Assembly: GCF_003490935.1 (NCBI RefSeq)
Contig: NZ_QQGD01000003.1
Location: 301,086-365,085 of the forward strand
Direction of reading: 5' to 3'
DNA from: Haemophilus haemolyticus_M
Lineage (GTDB): Bacteria; Pseudomonadota; Gammaproteobacteria; Enterobacterales; Pasteurellaceae
Length of the DNA: 64,000 nucleotides
Part shown: piece after piece, positions 7,716 to 15,738 of the stretch
Layout: each line of letters opens with the position of its first letter
Position numbering within the stretch: the first letter of the stretch is position 1
Program-made: the position numbers and the translations under genes
Notes under the pieces: model-generated
What the model saw: only the letters and a program-made list of their open reading frames with translations
What the model was told of the DNA's origin: nothing
The model's database searches: none

Positions 7716-8081
7716 TGGTGGAGCTGGGGGGAGTTGAACCCCCGTCCGAAATTACTCTACCTTCAGCACTACACGTTTAGTCTCGTCTTTAATTTCACTT
7801 AAGCATGCGGACAGACACGCTAAACTTAAGCTAGTTTGATTCAATTTAGTGCTTCGATCCTCAAACGGTGGCTTCCACACGATCTCGTTTTGGTTTGACT
7901 CCGCGTTATCCCCGTCTTACGAGCGGAAGCTGGGGCGCGAAGGCTAAATGCAGGTTATTAAGCTGCTAAAGCGTATTGTTCGTCGTTTGCGACTATTTTT
8001 TTGCGGTTTATTTACGAGGCCTACCGCACCTCGACGTGCACCTTGGGCTTCGCTAATCCCGTCGAATCCAGAATCAGCCCC
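7716..8081 (-). ncRNA. ssrA: Transfer-messenger RNA (tmRNA)
   Basis: The 366-nt tmRNA reads right to left. Its 5' end GGGGCTGATTCTGGATTCGA starts at 8081. The 3' tRNA-like end, with a T-arm (GTTGAACCCCC on the plus strand) and terminal CCA, ends at 7716. The tag frame is at 7958-7990 and encodes ANDEQYALAA followed by a stop, the Haemophilus-type degradation tag. It rescues stalled ribosomes together with SmpB, which is not in the window. Confidence 0.97.
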
Positions 8082-8193
8082 AAAAATTTTTCATAGTCTA
8101 GCAAAAAAAGAAAAGTAGGGAAAGTCGAGATTGATTGAATTGCTTCGTTAAAGGGCATTTATAAAAGATTAAATTGCTAGGTTATTAAATTTA

Positions 8194-8209
8194 ATGTATA
8201 TTTAAACAG
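8194..8209 (+). promoter_or_regulatory. Near-consensus LexA box upstream of dinB
   Basis: ATGTATATTTAAACAG matches the LexA consensus CTGTATATATATACAG at 13 of 16 positions with correct spacing. Only the first base of the CTG half is wrong among the six key bases. It lies about 48 bp before the dinB start, a normal SOS operator position. The AT-rich setting makes chance matches possible. Confidence 0.4.
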
Positions 8210-8256
8210 TTGTTTACTTGATTAATATTAGAAAATATTTAACCGCACTTTTTTTT

Positions 8257-9324
8257 ATGCTACAAGATAAAAAAATTATTCACATTGATATGGATTGTTT
8301 TTACGCATCAATTGAGATTCGTGAAAATCCTAATTTGCAGGGAAAGCCTGTTGCTGTAGGTGGTTCTTCTCGTCAACGTGGTGTATTAACAACTTGTAAT
8401 TATGAGGCGAGAAAATTTGGTTTGCATAGTGCAATGTCAACCGCTCAAGCCATAAAAAAGTGTCCTAATCTCATTCTTGTGCCCGTGAATATGGCGTTGT
8501 ATAAACAAGTTTCGGCACAAATTCATCAAATCTTCCAGCGTTACACTGATATTATTGAACCACTTTCTTTAGATGAAGCTTATTTAGATGTCACACACTG
8601 CCAAAAATGTTTTGGCTCAGCGACTTGGATCGCACAAGAAATTCGCCAAGCCATTTTTGATGAGTTGAATTTAACTGCCTCGGCAGGTGTGGCGCCTTTA
8701 AAATTCCTTGCCAAAATTGCCTCGGATATGAATAAACCTAATGGGCTATTTGTGATTAAGCCGAATGAAGTCAGTGAATTTATTAAAACCTTATCTTTAA
8801 ATAAAATTCCTGGTGTGGGTAAAGTAACATCACAACGATTACTCGATATGGGATTAGAAACTTGCGCTGACATTCAAAATTTTGATCAAATTGTCTTATT
8901 AAATGAATTTGGTAAAGCGGGTAAACGTATTTGGGATTTTAGTCATGGAATTGATGATCGTGAAGTACAAGCCCATCGTGAACGTAAATCAGTTGGCGTA
9001 GAACAGACGTTGATTGAAAACATTCACACAATTGAGCAAGCTTCAGCCTTATTGAATAATCTTTATCAAGAGCTAATTCGTCGCCTTGAACGTGTTAGCC
9101 GTAATATACCGTTATCTTCATTTCGTAAAATTGGCGTAAAGCTTAAATTTGAAGATTTTCAAGTAACTACTTTGGAGAAAACAGGTTTGCCACTTTCTTT
9201 GGAGAGTTTTCAACAATTACTTCCTCAAATTTTTATGCGAGCAAAAGGGCGATCGATTCGTTTAATTGGGCTACATGTCAATTTACCCGAAGAAAATAAA
9301 CAAGAACAAATGAGTCTCTGGTGA
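8257..9324 (+). CDS. dinB: DNA polymerase IV
   Basis: DinB (355 aa) is the Y-family translesion polymerase. Catalytic motifs are intact: DMDCFYASIE at the N-terminus, SLDEAYLDV in the palm, and the helix-hairpin-helix IPGVGKVT. The C-terminus QEQMSLW is a beta-clamp binding peptide. ATG 8257 is chosen because KKIIHIDMDCF then sits at the usual distance from the start; the earlier in-frame TTG at 8218 would add an uncharacteristic leader and would overlap an uptake signal at about 8240. A possible LexA box lies upstream. Confidence 0.93.
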   Translation: MLQDKKIIHIDMDCFYASIEIRENPNLQGKPVAVGGSSRQRGVLTTCNYEARKFGLHSAMSTAQAIKKCPNLILVPVNMALYKQVSAQIHQIFQRYTDIIEPLSLDEAYLDVTHCQKCFGSATWIAQEIRQAIFDELNLTASAGVAPLKFLAKIASDMNKPNGLFVIKPNEVSEFIKTLSLNKIPGVGKVTSQRLLDMGLETCADIQNFDQIVLLNEFGKAGKRIWDFSHGIDDREVQAHRERKSVGVEQTLIENIHTIEQASALLNNLYQELIRRLERVSRNIPLSSFRKIGVKLKFEDFQVTTLEKTGLPLSLESFQQLLPQIFMRAKGRSIRLIGLHVNLPEENKQEQMSLW

Positions 9325-9356
9325 TATAATCTCGCGGTTTTTTAGGAGTCGATACA

Positions 9357-9893
9357 ATGGAACATAAATTAGAAGATATTATTGCAATTTTTAATCAATG
9401 TTTTGAAGAGGAATACAACACTCGCTTAGTCAAAGGCGGTGAAGAACCCATTTATTTACCTGCAAATGATGACGTGCCTTATAACGCGATTTATTTTGCT
9501 AGAGGTTTTTATAGCAGTGCATTGCACGAAATTGCCCATTGGTTAGTGGCAGGCAAAGAACGCCGTAAACTAGAAGATTTTGGTTATTGGTATGAGCCAG
9601 ATGGACGTTCAGAAGAACGCCAGCGTGATTTTGAAAAAGTGGAAGTTAAACCTCAAGCATTAGAATGGATTTTGGCGACAGCAGCAGGTTTCCGTTATTT
9701 TGCCAGTGCGGATAATTTGAATGGCAATCCGGGCGATACACAGCCTTTTAAACAAGCCGTGTATGAGCAAGTGAAAACGTATGTAGAAAAAGGCTTACCA
9801 AAACGAGCTGAAACGTTACGAAAGGCGTTAGTGGCATTTTATGGCACAGAAGATGAAATTAATTTGGCGAAGTTTGATGTCGCGCGTATTTAA
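9357..9893 (+). CDS. epmC: Elongation factor P hydroxylase EpmC
   Basis: EpmC (178 aa, YfcM family) hydroxylates the beta-lysylated lysine of EF-P, the last step of the modification made by EpmA and EpmB. The metal-binding HEIAHW motif and the segment GRSEERQRDFEKVEVKPQAL are family hallmarks, and the length is normal. TTAGGAG precedes the start. It lies 32 bp after dinB, so co-transcription is possible, and it ends in a strong terminator. epmA, epmB and efp are not in the window. Confidence 0.88.
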   Translation: MEHKLEDIIAIFNQCFEEEYNTRLVKGGEEPIYLPANDDVPYNAIYFARGFYSSALHEIAHWLVAGKERRKLEDFGYWYEPDGRSEERQRDFEKVEVKPQALEWILATAAGFRYFASADNLNGNPGDTQPFKQAVYEQVKTYVEKGLPKRAETLRKALVAFYGTEDEINLAKFDVARI

Positions 9894-9898
9894 TAGCG

Positions 9899-9926
9899 AA
9901 AAGTGAGCAAGATTGCTCACTTTTTT
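9899..9926 (+). terminator. Rho-independent terminator of epmC
   Basis: AAAAGTGAGCAA (9899-9910) pairs with TTGCTCACTTTT (9913-9924), giving a 10-12 bp stem, followed by more T. It starts six bases after the epmC stop. Confidence 0.85.
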
Positions 9927-9982
9927 CAGTCTTAATCCCCCTAATTCCCCTCTAATCAAATAGTTCAATTTTTAATCATTTT

Positions 9983-10027
9983 ACACCCAGTATACTGGGT
10001 GTTTTACTCTCTTTACAGAGAGTAAAA
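9983..10027. repeat. Two adjacent inverted repeats upstream of a Sel1 gene
   Basis: A perfect 20-bp palindrome ACACCCAGTATACTGGGTGT (9983-10002) abuts a second inverted repeat with 10-bp arms, TTTTACTCTC (10002-10011) and GAGAGTAAAA (10018-10027). They sit 68-112 bp before the start of the Sel1 gene at 10095, in a gap of about 170 bp that otherwise holds nothing I recognise. They could be an operator, RNA hairpins or old element ends. No T-tract suits a terminator. Confidence 0.6.
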
Positions 10028-10094
10028 CAAAACATAATGCCAAACAAAAAACATTTGGTGGTTTCAATTATTGATTAATAAATGGACGATTTCT

Positions 10095-10964
10095 ATGCGA
10101 TTCACAAAAACACTTTTTACCACCGCACTTTTCGGTGCTTCTGTATTTTCTTCCCAATCCACTGCTTGGGCAATGGAACAAAGCCAAATTATTCAAGTTG
10201 GGCAGCTATATAAGCAAAAAGACTTCAAAGCGATATTGGCAATTATTCAACCCTTGGCTGAGCAAGATGCGATCGCTCAAGCTCTTTTGGGAGAGATGTA
10301 TGAAAAGGGACTTGGCGTAAAACAAGATGATGTTGAAGCCGTGAAATGGTATCGCAAAGCGGCGGAGCAGGGAGAGGCAAATGCTCAAGCTAATTTGGGA
10401 GTGATGTATGACAACGGGCGAGGCGTCAAACAAAATGATGTTGAAGCCGTGAAATGGTATCGCAAAGCGGCGGAGCAGGGAGAGGCAAATGCTCAATTTA
10501 ATTTGGGCAATATGTATTACAGCGGGCGTGGCGTCAAACAAGATGATGTTGAAGCCGTGAAATGGTATCGCAAAGCGGCGGAGCAGGAGGATGTAAAGGC
10601 TCAATTTAATCTGGGCTTTATGTATGGAAAAGGACAAGGCGTAAAACAAGATTATTTTGAAGCGGTGAAATGGTATCGTAAAGCAGCGGAGCAGGGCGAT
10701 TCAGGTGCTCAATTGAATTTGGGCTTTATGTATGGAAAAGGACAAGGCGTAAAACAAGATTATTTTGAAGCGGGGAAATGGTTTCGCCAAGCGGCGGAGC
10801 AGGGGCATGCAGGTGCTCAATTGAATTTAGGCGTGATGTATTACCAAGGACATGGCGTAAGACAAGATAAAGGGCAAGCCAAAGAATGGTTTGGTAAGGC
10901 TTGTGATAATGGAGAAAAAATGGGGTGTGAATATTACGGTAAGCTAAATAGAGGGGAGCTCTAA
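10095..10964 (+). CDS. Exported Sel1-repeat protein A
   Basis: This 289-residue secreted protein has a signal peptide of about 25 residues (ends STAWA). Six tandem 36-residue Sel1 repeats follow, each Q-x-x-LG-x-MY-x-x-G-x-GV-K/R-Q-x6-A-x-x-W-x-x-x-A. The last repeat carries a cysteine pair (KACDNG...GCEYYG) shared with the other two proteins of the cluster and reminiscent of Helicobacter cysteine-rich proteins. ATG 10095 is chosen because the signal peptide starts there. The 108-bp DNA units are nearly identical. An uptake signal lies in the signal-peptide codons. Its stop overlaps the MBL gene start (TAATG). Function unknown; SLR proteins bind other proteins. Confidence 0.85.
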   Translation: MRFTKTLFTTALFGASVFSSQSTAWAMEQSQIIQVGQLYKQKDFKAILAIIQPLAEQDAIAQALLGEMYEKGLGVKQDDVEAVKWYRKAAEQGEANAQANLGVMYDNGRGVKQNDVEAVKWYRKAAEQGEANAQFNLGNMYYSGRGVKQDDVEAVKWYRKAAEQEDVKAQFNLGFMYGKGQGVKQDYFEAVKWYRKAAEQGDSGAQLNLGFMYGKGQGVKQDYFEAGKWFRQAAEQGHAGAQLNLGVMYYQGHGVRQDKGQAKEWFGKACDNGEKMGCEYYGKLNRGEL

Positions 10965-12175
10965 TGCCAACTTTACAATGCGAATTTTGGAATGTGGGGC
11001 AGGGATTATTTTCAAGTGGGCGTATTCAAATGGGAGACGCTCTGGCTTTTCATTGGGTTTATGATTGTGGCACAAGTTCAAGCCAGCAACTTATTCAAAA
11101 TGCCGTGCAAAAATATAACCAGCAAGAAAACAATGTTGATATTGATTTATTATTACTTTCGCATTTTGATAAAGATCATATTAGTGGTGTAAAGGAACTA
11201 CTCAAAAATGGGCGAAAAATAAAACGCTGGGTTGTGCCTTATTATCCTTTATGGCAACGTTTAGTAATTGCTTCGTTTTTAGAGATTCAGCCAGATGATG
11301 AGGAATGGGCGTTTTATCAGAACCCTATTCAATATTTTAAAACTTATTTTGCTGAAGAATTAAAAACAACAAAATTTCTCTTATTACCTGAAAAAGAAAT
11401 TGAGAGTGAAATTTCGATAAATCTTGAACCAAGTAATTCTGATGATGTACTTTCTTTTGAAACTACTGAAAAATTATCAAATGAATTTGATAAGTCAGAA
11501 CAAAATTTACATTGGCTTGATCCTAATAAAGCCCTTTTATTTAGAAAAGGCGAAGAGCAGTTTGAATTTGTTTTATATAATGTGCCATTTCATTTGCTTG
11601 CAAAAGTGCCAACAAATTTGACCGCTTTTCAAAAGCAGGTTAAACAAATTATTCAATCTCATCGGTCTAATTCCACAGACCCAACTCCAGCCTTAAAAAC
11701 ACTCTACTCTCTCGCATTTGGAAATGGAAGTAAAAACAAAAATATCATTTCTCAATATTTATATATTCGAAATATAAAACTCCCTTCTTTTTGGGGAATA
11801 GGAAATAATCATATTTTTGATGTTTCGACAGACAATGAAAATGAAATAGCGGTTATTCCAAAGGATAAAACAAAAAATGCCATTTTATACACCGGCGATG
11901 CGTTTTTAAATGATTTGCCATTATTAACCGATTTAACGCAATCATTAGGTGCGGAGAGAATGGCGAGAATTTATTGCTTGCAAGTTCCCCATCACGGTTC
12001 AAAGCATAATTGGCAACAAGGATTAGCGAAGATATTGTCGCCTTGTATTAGTGTATTTTCAGCCGATAGCCAACGAAGAAAAGGGCATCCACATGGAGAA
12101 GTACTTAAAGATTTTGCAATTTATACGCCAATTTTAGTGAATAAAACTAAAAGATTATCCATTCATTCAATTTAA
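10964..12175 (+). CDS. ComEC-like metallo-beta-lactamase-fold hydrolase
   Basis: This 403-residue protein has the MBL fold in its ComEC/Rec2-type hydrolase form. VGQGLFSSG lies near the N-terminus, LLLSHFDKDHISG (H67, D69, D71, H72) is the main metal motif, YTGDAF supplies a further Asp, and QVPHHGS (around 342) is the conserved HHG motif. There is no signal peptide and no membrane segment, so it is probably cytoplasmic, unlike its exported Sel1 neighbours. Proteins of this group include nucleases and phosphodiesterases, but the substrate here cannot be read. It is translationally coupled to Sel1 protein A and followed 12 bp later by Sel1 protein B. It is not ComEC itself: the channel domain is absent. 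Confidence 0.75.
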   Translation: MPTLQCEFWNVGQGLFSSGRIQMGDALAFHWVYDCGTSSSQQLIQNAVQKYNQQENNVDIDLLLLSHFDKDHISGVKELLKNGRKIKRWVVPYYPLWQRLVIASFLEIQPDDEEWAFYQNPIQYFKTYFAEELKTTKFLLLPEKEIESEISINLEPSNSDDVLSFETTEKLSNEFDKSEQNLHWLDPNKALLFRKGEEQFEFVLYNVPFHLLAKVPTNLTAFQKQVKQIIQSHRSNSTDPTPALKTLYSLAFGNGSKNKNIISQYLYIRNIKLPSFWGIGNNHIFDVSTDNENEIAVIPKDKTKNAILYTGDAFLNDLPLLTDLTQSLGAERMARIYCLQVPHHGSKHNWQQGLAKILSPCISVFSADSQRRKGHPHGEVLKDFAIYTPILVNKTKRLSIHSI

Positions 12176-12187
12176 TAGGAAATTAAA

Positions 12188-12955
12188 ATGAAACTCACAA
12201 AAACACTTCTTACCACCGCACTTTTCGGTGCTTCTGTATTTTCTTTTCAACCCACTGCTTGGGCGGATACGCCTGCGCAACAATTCCAACAAGGTCTTGA
12301 AGCAACGATGAGAGGCGACTATCAAACCGCCTTTAAACTTTGGTTACCTATGGCGGAGCAGGGATATGCAGGTGCTCAATTTAATTTGGGTGTGATGTAT
12401 GAAAATGGAGATGGGATAAAACAAGATGATTTTGAAGCGGTGAAATGGTATCGCAAAGCGGCGGAGCAGGGATATGCAGGTGCTCAATTTAATTTGGGTG
12501 TGATGTATGCCAATGGACGTGGAGTAAAACAAGATGATTTTGAAGCGGTGAAATGGTATCGCAAAGCGGCGGAGCAAGGATATGCAAAGGCTCAATTTAA
12601 TTTGGGCTGGATGTATGAAAAAGGGCGAGGCGTAAAACAAGATGATTTTGAAGCGGTGAAATGGTATCGCAAAGCGGCAGAGCAAGGGCATGCAAATGCT
12701 CAGGCTAATTTAGGTTCGGCTTATAGTGCAGGGCGTGGCGTAAGACAAGATGTTGCCTCAGCCGTGAAGTGGTTTAAGAAAGCAGCGGAAAATGGTAGTC
12801 AAAATGGGCAGTTTAAATTAGGTCTGTCGTATCTTATTGGACGAGGTATTCAGAAAGATAGAATTCTCGCTAAAGAATGGCTTGGTAAGGCTTGTGATAA
12901 TGGCGATCAACAAGGTTGTGAGTTTTACGGTAAGTTGAATAGAGGGGAGATGTAA
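12188..12955 (+). CDS. Exported Sel1-repeat protein B
   Basis: This 255-residue secreted protein has a signal peptide (ends TAWA before DTPAQ) and five 36-residue Sel1 repeats, ending in KACDNGDQQGCEFYGKLNRG with the cluster's cysteine pair. Its first 75 or so bases are nearly identical to those of protein A, including the embedded uptake signal, and its repeats use the same 108-bp unit with FEAVKWYRKAAEQG. Gene A and gene B are therefore recent duplicates or are kept alike by recombination. It follows the MBL gene by 12 bp. Function unknown. Confidence 0.85.
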   Translation: MKLTKTLLTTALFGASVFSFQPTAWADTPAQQFQQGLEATMRGDYQTAFKLWLPMAEQGYAGAQFNLGVMYENGDGIKQDDFEAVKWYRKAAEQGYAGAQFNLGVMYANGRGVKQDDFEAVKWYRKAAEQGYAKAQFNLGWMYEKGRGVKQDDFEAVKWYRKAAEQGHANAQANLGSAYSAGRGVRQDVASAVKWFKKAAENGSQNGQFKLGLSYLIGRGIQKDRILAKEWLGKACDNGDQQGCEFYGKLNRGEM

Positions 12956-13030
12956 TACCACGTTTACAGCTCATATTGGCGAGTAAAAATTGTGTTTTAT
13001 TTAATTATAAGTCTAATAAGGATAAAAATA

Positions 13031-14053
13031 ATGAAGAAAAAATTAACCTTAGCTGTTTTATTATTGGCAGTAATTGGTGGCGGAGCGGTGTATTTTACCC
13101 AATATTACCCAGAACAGGCAGAAATTAGAAAGTTGGGAGATTTATTAGAGCGCATACAGCATTATAATGATGTAAAGGCTGCTAAAGAATTAGAAAAATT
13201 CCCTGCTGAGCGTTTGCGTGTGTTAGCAGAAAAAGGTTATCCAGTTGCACAATTTCAGTTGGCTAAAATCTATGAAAGTAATGATCAAGAAGAATTTGCT
13301 AAAAAATGGTATGAGAAAGCGGCAGCACAAAATTATGCTGAAGCTTATATTCAATTATCTGTTTTAGATGAGCAAAGAAAAGATGAATATCTTGAAAAAG
13401 CCGCTCAATTAGGGAGTTATAATGCGAAAGATTCCCAGGCACTCCGCTTGGTTGCTAAAGGAGATAATTTAAGTGCAATAATGTTATTGACCCAAAACGC
13501 TGAAGCAGGATTTCCAGCGTCTCAAGCACATTTAGGAAATGCCTATTTTTATGGTGATGGTGTGCAACAAGATTGGCAGAAAGCATTTTATTGGTATAGT
13601 GAAGCTTACAAAAATATAAAAATAAATAGTTCATCTGATTTTTTTCTACTATTACTTGGACGTGTAGATTTTGATATTTACCAAAATCTAGCCACGCTTT
13701 ATTTATTAGGTTTAGTTAGTCCAAAGAATGAGGAAATGGTTGAAGAACTACTGAATAGATGTAATGAACATTCGACTTGTAAAGAGAAAAAAATTAACGA
13801 TATAACCGATTTAAAACTGAATATTATTAGTCGTAATGATTTACCAAAACAACCTGAGCTTCAAGAAAAAATCGAAGCGATTAAAGAAGAATTGGTGTTA
13901 AGTAAAGATCCGAAAGTGTTAATTAAGCTAGGCGAGTTGGAAAAAGATAAATCCAAAGCCAAAAAATACTTTGGCGATGCTTGCGATTTACGCAGTCAAG
14001 AAGGCTGTGATAAATACCGAGAACTCAATCAAAAAGAAGAGACTAATAAATAG
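13031..14053 (+). CDS. Exported or membrane-anchored Sel1-like protein C
   Basis: This 340-residue protein is the divergent member of the cluster. ATG 13031 gives a hydrophobic leader (MKKKLTLAVLLLAVIGGGAVYF), either an uncleaved anchor or a signal peptide. Sel1-type units are visible at about 70-130 and 165-190 (PASQAHLGNAYFYGDGVQQDWQKAFYWYSEA), with degenerate units between. The C-terminal FGDACDLRSQEGCDKYRELN keeps the cysteine pair of proteins A and B, so all three are paralogues. The preceding gap of 75 bp shows no terminator, so it may belong to the same transcript. Function unknown. Confidence 0.75.
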   Translation: MKKKLTLAVLLLAVIGGGAVYFTQYYPEQAEIRKLGDLLERIQHYNDVKAAKELEKFPAERLRVLAEKGYPVAQFQLAKIYESNDQEEFAKKWYEKAAAQNYAEAYIQLSVLDEQRKDEYLEKAAQLGSYNAKDSQALRLVAKGDNLSAIMLLTQNAEAGFPASQAHLGNAYFYGDGVQQDWQKAFYWYSEAYKNIKINSSSDFFLLLLGRVDFDIYQNLATLYLLGLVSPKNEEMVEELLNRCNEHSTCKEKKINDITDLKLNIISRNDLPKQPELQEKIEAIKEELVLSKDPKVLIKLGELEKDKSKAKKYFGDACDLRSQEGCDKYRELNQKEETNK

Positions 14054-14115
14054 TGGGTAAACCATAAACAAAGCGTCTGAGATTCTTAATTTCCTTTTCG
14101 CTGTCAATTTCCCCT

Positions 14116-14146
14116 AAAATCGGCTAGAATACGCCGATTTTATTTT
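14116..14146 (+). terminator. Hairpin before prfA
   Basis: AAAATCGGC (14116-14124) pairs with GCCGATTTT (14133-14141) and is followed by ATTTTC. It probably ends transcription of the Sel1 cluster, 62 bp past its last stop. It lies so close to prfA that it could also attenuate it. Confidence 0.55.
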
Positions 14147-14162
14147 CGGTGACTTACAAATG

Positions 14163-15245
14163 ATGAAAGATTCCATTATTGCAAAATTAGAAAGTTTAAA
14201 AGAACGTTATGAAGAGCTAGAAGCCTTATTGGGCGATGTTTCTGTAATTAGTGATCAGGATAAATTCCGAGCGTATTCCAAAGAATATTCTCAACTTGAA
14301 GAAGTGGTGAAATGTTTTAATCGTTGGACGCAATTAAATCAAAATATTGAAGAAGCTGAAATATTGCTCGATGATCCTGAAATGAAAGAAATGGCGCAAA
14401 TGGAAATCGAAGAATCCAAAGCGGAAATTGAAGAAGTGGAACAACAACTTCAAATTCTTTTACTGCCGAAAGATCCTAATGATGAATATAACTGCTATTT
14501 AGAAATCCGTGCGGGAACAGGCGGTGATGAAGCGGGTATTTTTGCGGGTGATTTATTCCGTATGTACAGCCGTTATGCGGAAAGTAAACGCTGGCGTGTA
14601 GAAATGCTAAGTGCTAACGAAAGTGAGCAAGGCGGTTATAAAGAGGTGATTGTTAAAGTCACTGGCGAAGGTGTGTATGGTCAGTTGAAGTTTGAATCTG
14701 GCGGTCATCGTGTGCAACGTGTACCAAAAACTGAATCGCAAGGGCGTATCCACACTTCTGCTTGTACCGTCGCGGTAATGCCAGAATTGCCTGAATCTGA
14801 AATGCCGGAAATTAATCCAGCCGATTTACGTATTGATACTTATCGCTCATCAGGCGCGGGTGGCCAGCATGTAAATACAACGGATTCTGCGGTGCGTATT
14901 ACACACATTCCAACTGGCATTGTGGTGGAATGTCAGGATGAGCGTTCACAGCACAAAAATAAAGCGAAAGCAATGTCGGTATTAGCGTCACGTATTGTTC
15001 AAGCAGAGCAAGAACGCCAAGCTGCAGAACAAACAGATATGCGCCGTAACTTATTAGGTTCGGGCGATCGTTCTGATAAAATTCGTACATATAATTATCC
15101 GCAAGGTCGAGTTACAGATCACCGTATCAATCTCACTATTTACCGTTTGGATGAAGTGATGAATGGTAAAATTGATGAACTGATTCAGCCGATTATTACC
15201 GAATATCAAGCGGATCAGTTGGCTGCATTGTCTGAACAGAATTAA
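14163..15245 (+). CDS. prfA: Peptide chain release factor 1
   Basis: RF1 (360 aa) terminates translation at UAA and UAG. The catalytic GGQ motif is in SSGAGGQHVNTTDSAVR. The stop-codon-reading PxT tripeptide appears as PKT in RVPKTESQGRIHTSA, where PAT is usual in E. coli. Two ATGs are adjacent (14160 and 14163); the second gives the standard MKDS start. It begins a run prfA-RDD-prmC-sirB1-kdsA. PrmC, two genes on, methylates the Gln of this GGQ motif. Confidence 0.96.
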   Translation: MKDSIIAKLESLKERYEELEALLGDVSVISDQDKFRAYSKEYSQLEEVVKCFNRWTQLNQNIEEAEILLDDPEMKEMAQMEIEESKAEIEEVEQQLQILLLPKDPNDEYNCYLEIRAGTGGDEAGIFAGDLFRMYSRYAESKRWRVEMLSANESEQGGYKEVIVKVTGEGVYGQLKFESGGHRVQRVPKTESQGRIHTSACTVAVMPELPESEMPEINPADLRIDTYRSSGAGGQHVNTTDSAVRITHIPTGIVVECQDERSQHKNKAKAMSVLASRIVQAEQERQAAEQTDMRRNLLGSGDRSDKIRTYNYPQGRVTDHRINLTIYRLDEVMNGKIDELIQPIITEYQADQLAALSEQN

Positions 15246-15251
15246 TGATAG

Positions 15252-15278
15252 GGACATCTGATTTCAGATGTCCTTTTT
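15252..15278 (+). terminator. Terminator after prfA
   Basis: GGACATCTGA (15252-15261) pairs with TCAGATGTCC (15264-15273), followed by TTTTT. The strong 10-bp stem sits six bases after the prfA stop, so downstream genes may depend on read-through or on their own promoter. Confidence 0.85.
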
Positions 15279-15297
15279 AACTTTACAGGGAAATAAA

Positions 15298-15738
15298 ATG
15301 ATCATTGAAAATCAAAAAGATGCTGAATTTTCTTCTGCTTTCAAACCTTCTCAACCTGCTCAAGCGAGCCGTTTTAAACGTTGGCTTGCTAGCATGATTA
15401 ATGGACTTGTGCTTTGGGTGATGGTTGGTCTCGGTTTTGCATTGGGGGATTTTGCTGGTGTTGTGGGAACGATTGTATATGCTGGTTTTCAGTTATATTT
15501 CATGAAAACTTATGGTCAAACAATGGCAAAACGCTGGTTAGGCTTGCGTGTATTTAATTATCATACCAATCAGCCTGTTGAATTTGGTAAATACATCGGC
15601 CGTGAGATTATTGATATTTTATTGGCGTGGACGAGTTTCTTATTGATTATTAGCGGTATTGTTGCACTTGTGCGCGATGATCGCCGTTCTTTAACTGATT
15701 TATTGGCTGGCACGATTGTGTTAAAAGACGAAAAATAA
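15298..15738 (+). CDS. RDD-family membrane protein
   Basis: This 146-residue RDD-domain protein has the Arg near the first helix (ASRFKRWLASMINGLVLW) and the Asp-Asp region near the last (RDDRRSLTDLLAGT), with three hydrophobic segments. The start at 15298 follows CAGGGAAATAAA; the earlier in-frame codons overlap the prfA terminator. Its stop overlaps the prmC start by one base. Some RDD proteins are Na+/H+ antiporters, but the role of this one is unknown. The same gene sits between prfA and prmC in H. influenzae as I recall. Confidence 0.85.
   Translation: MIIENQKDAEFSSAFKPSQPAQASRFKRWLASMINGLVLWVMVGLGFALGDFAGVVGTIVYAGFQLYFMKTYGQTMAKRWLGLRVFNYHTNQPVEFGKYIGREIIDILLAWTSFLLIISGIVALVRDDRRSLTDLLAGTIVLKDEK

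Noticed and set aside
7716..7790. A stand-alone tRNA gene (GTTGAACCCCC T-arm and CCA end)
   Set aside because: It is the tRNA-like 3' end of tmRNA; the 5' partner and tag frame are present upstream on the same strand.
10964..12175. ComEC DNA-uptake channel
   Set aside because: Only the MBL hydrolase part resembles ComEC; the membrane competence domain and OB fold are missing.
10206..12691. Long minus-strand open frames opposite the Sel1 repeats
   Set aside because: They are mirror images of the repeated Sel1 codons and have no start signals or family resemblance.
10299..12900. CRISPR-like array in the regularly spaced DNA repeats
   Set aside because: The 108-bp repeats are coding Sel1 units in a single frame; no constant repeat with variable spacers of CRISPR size exists.
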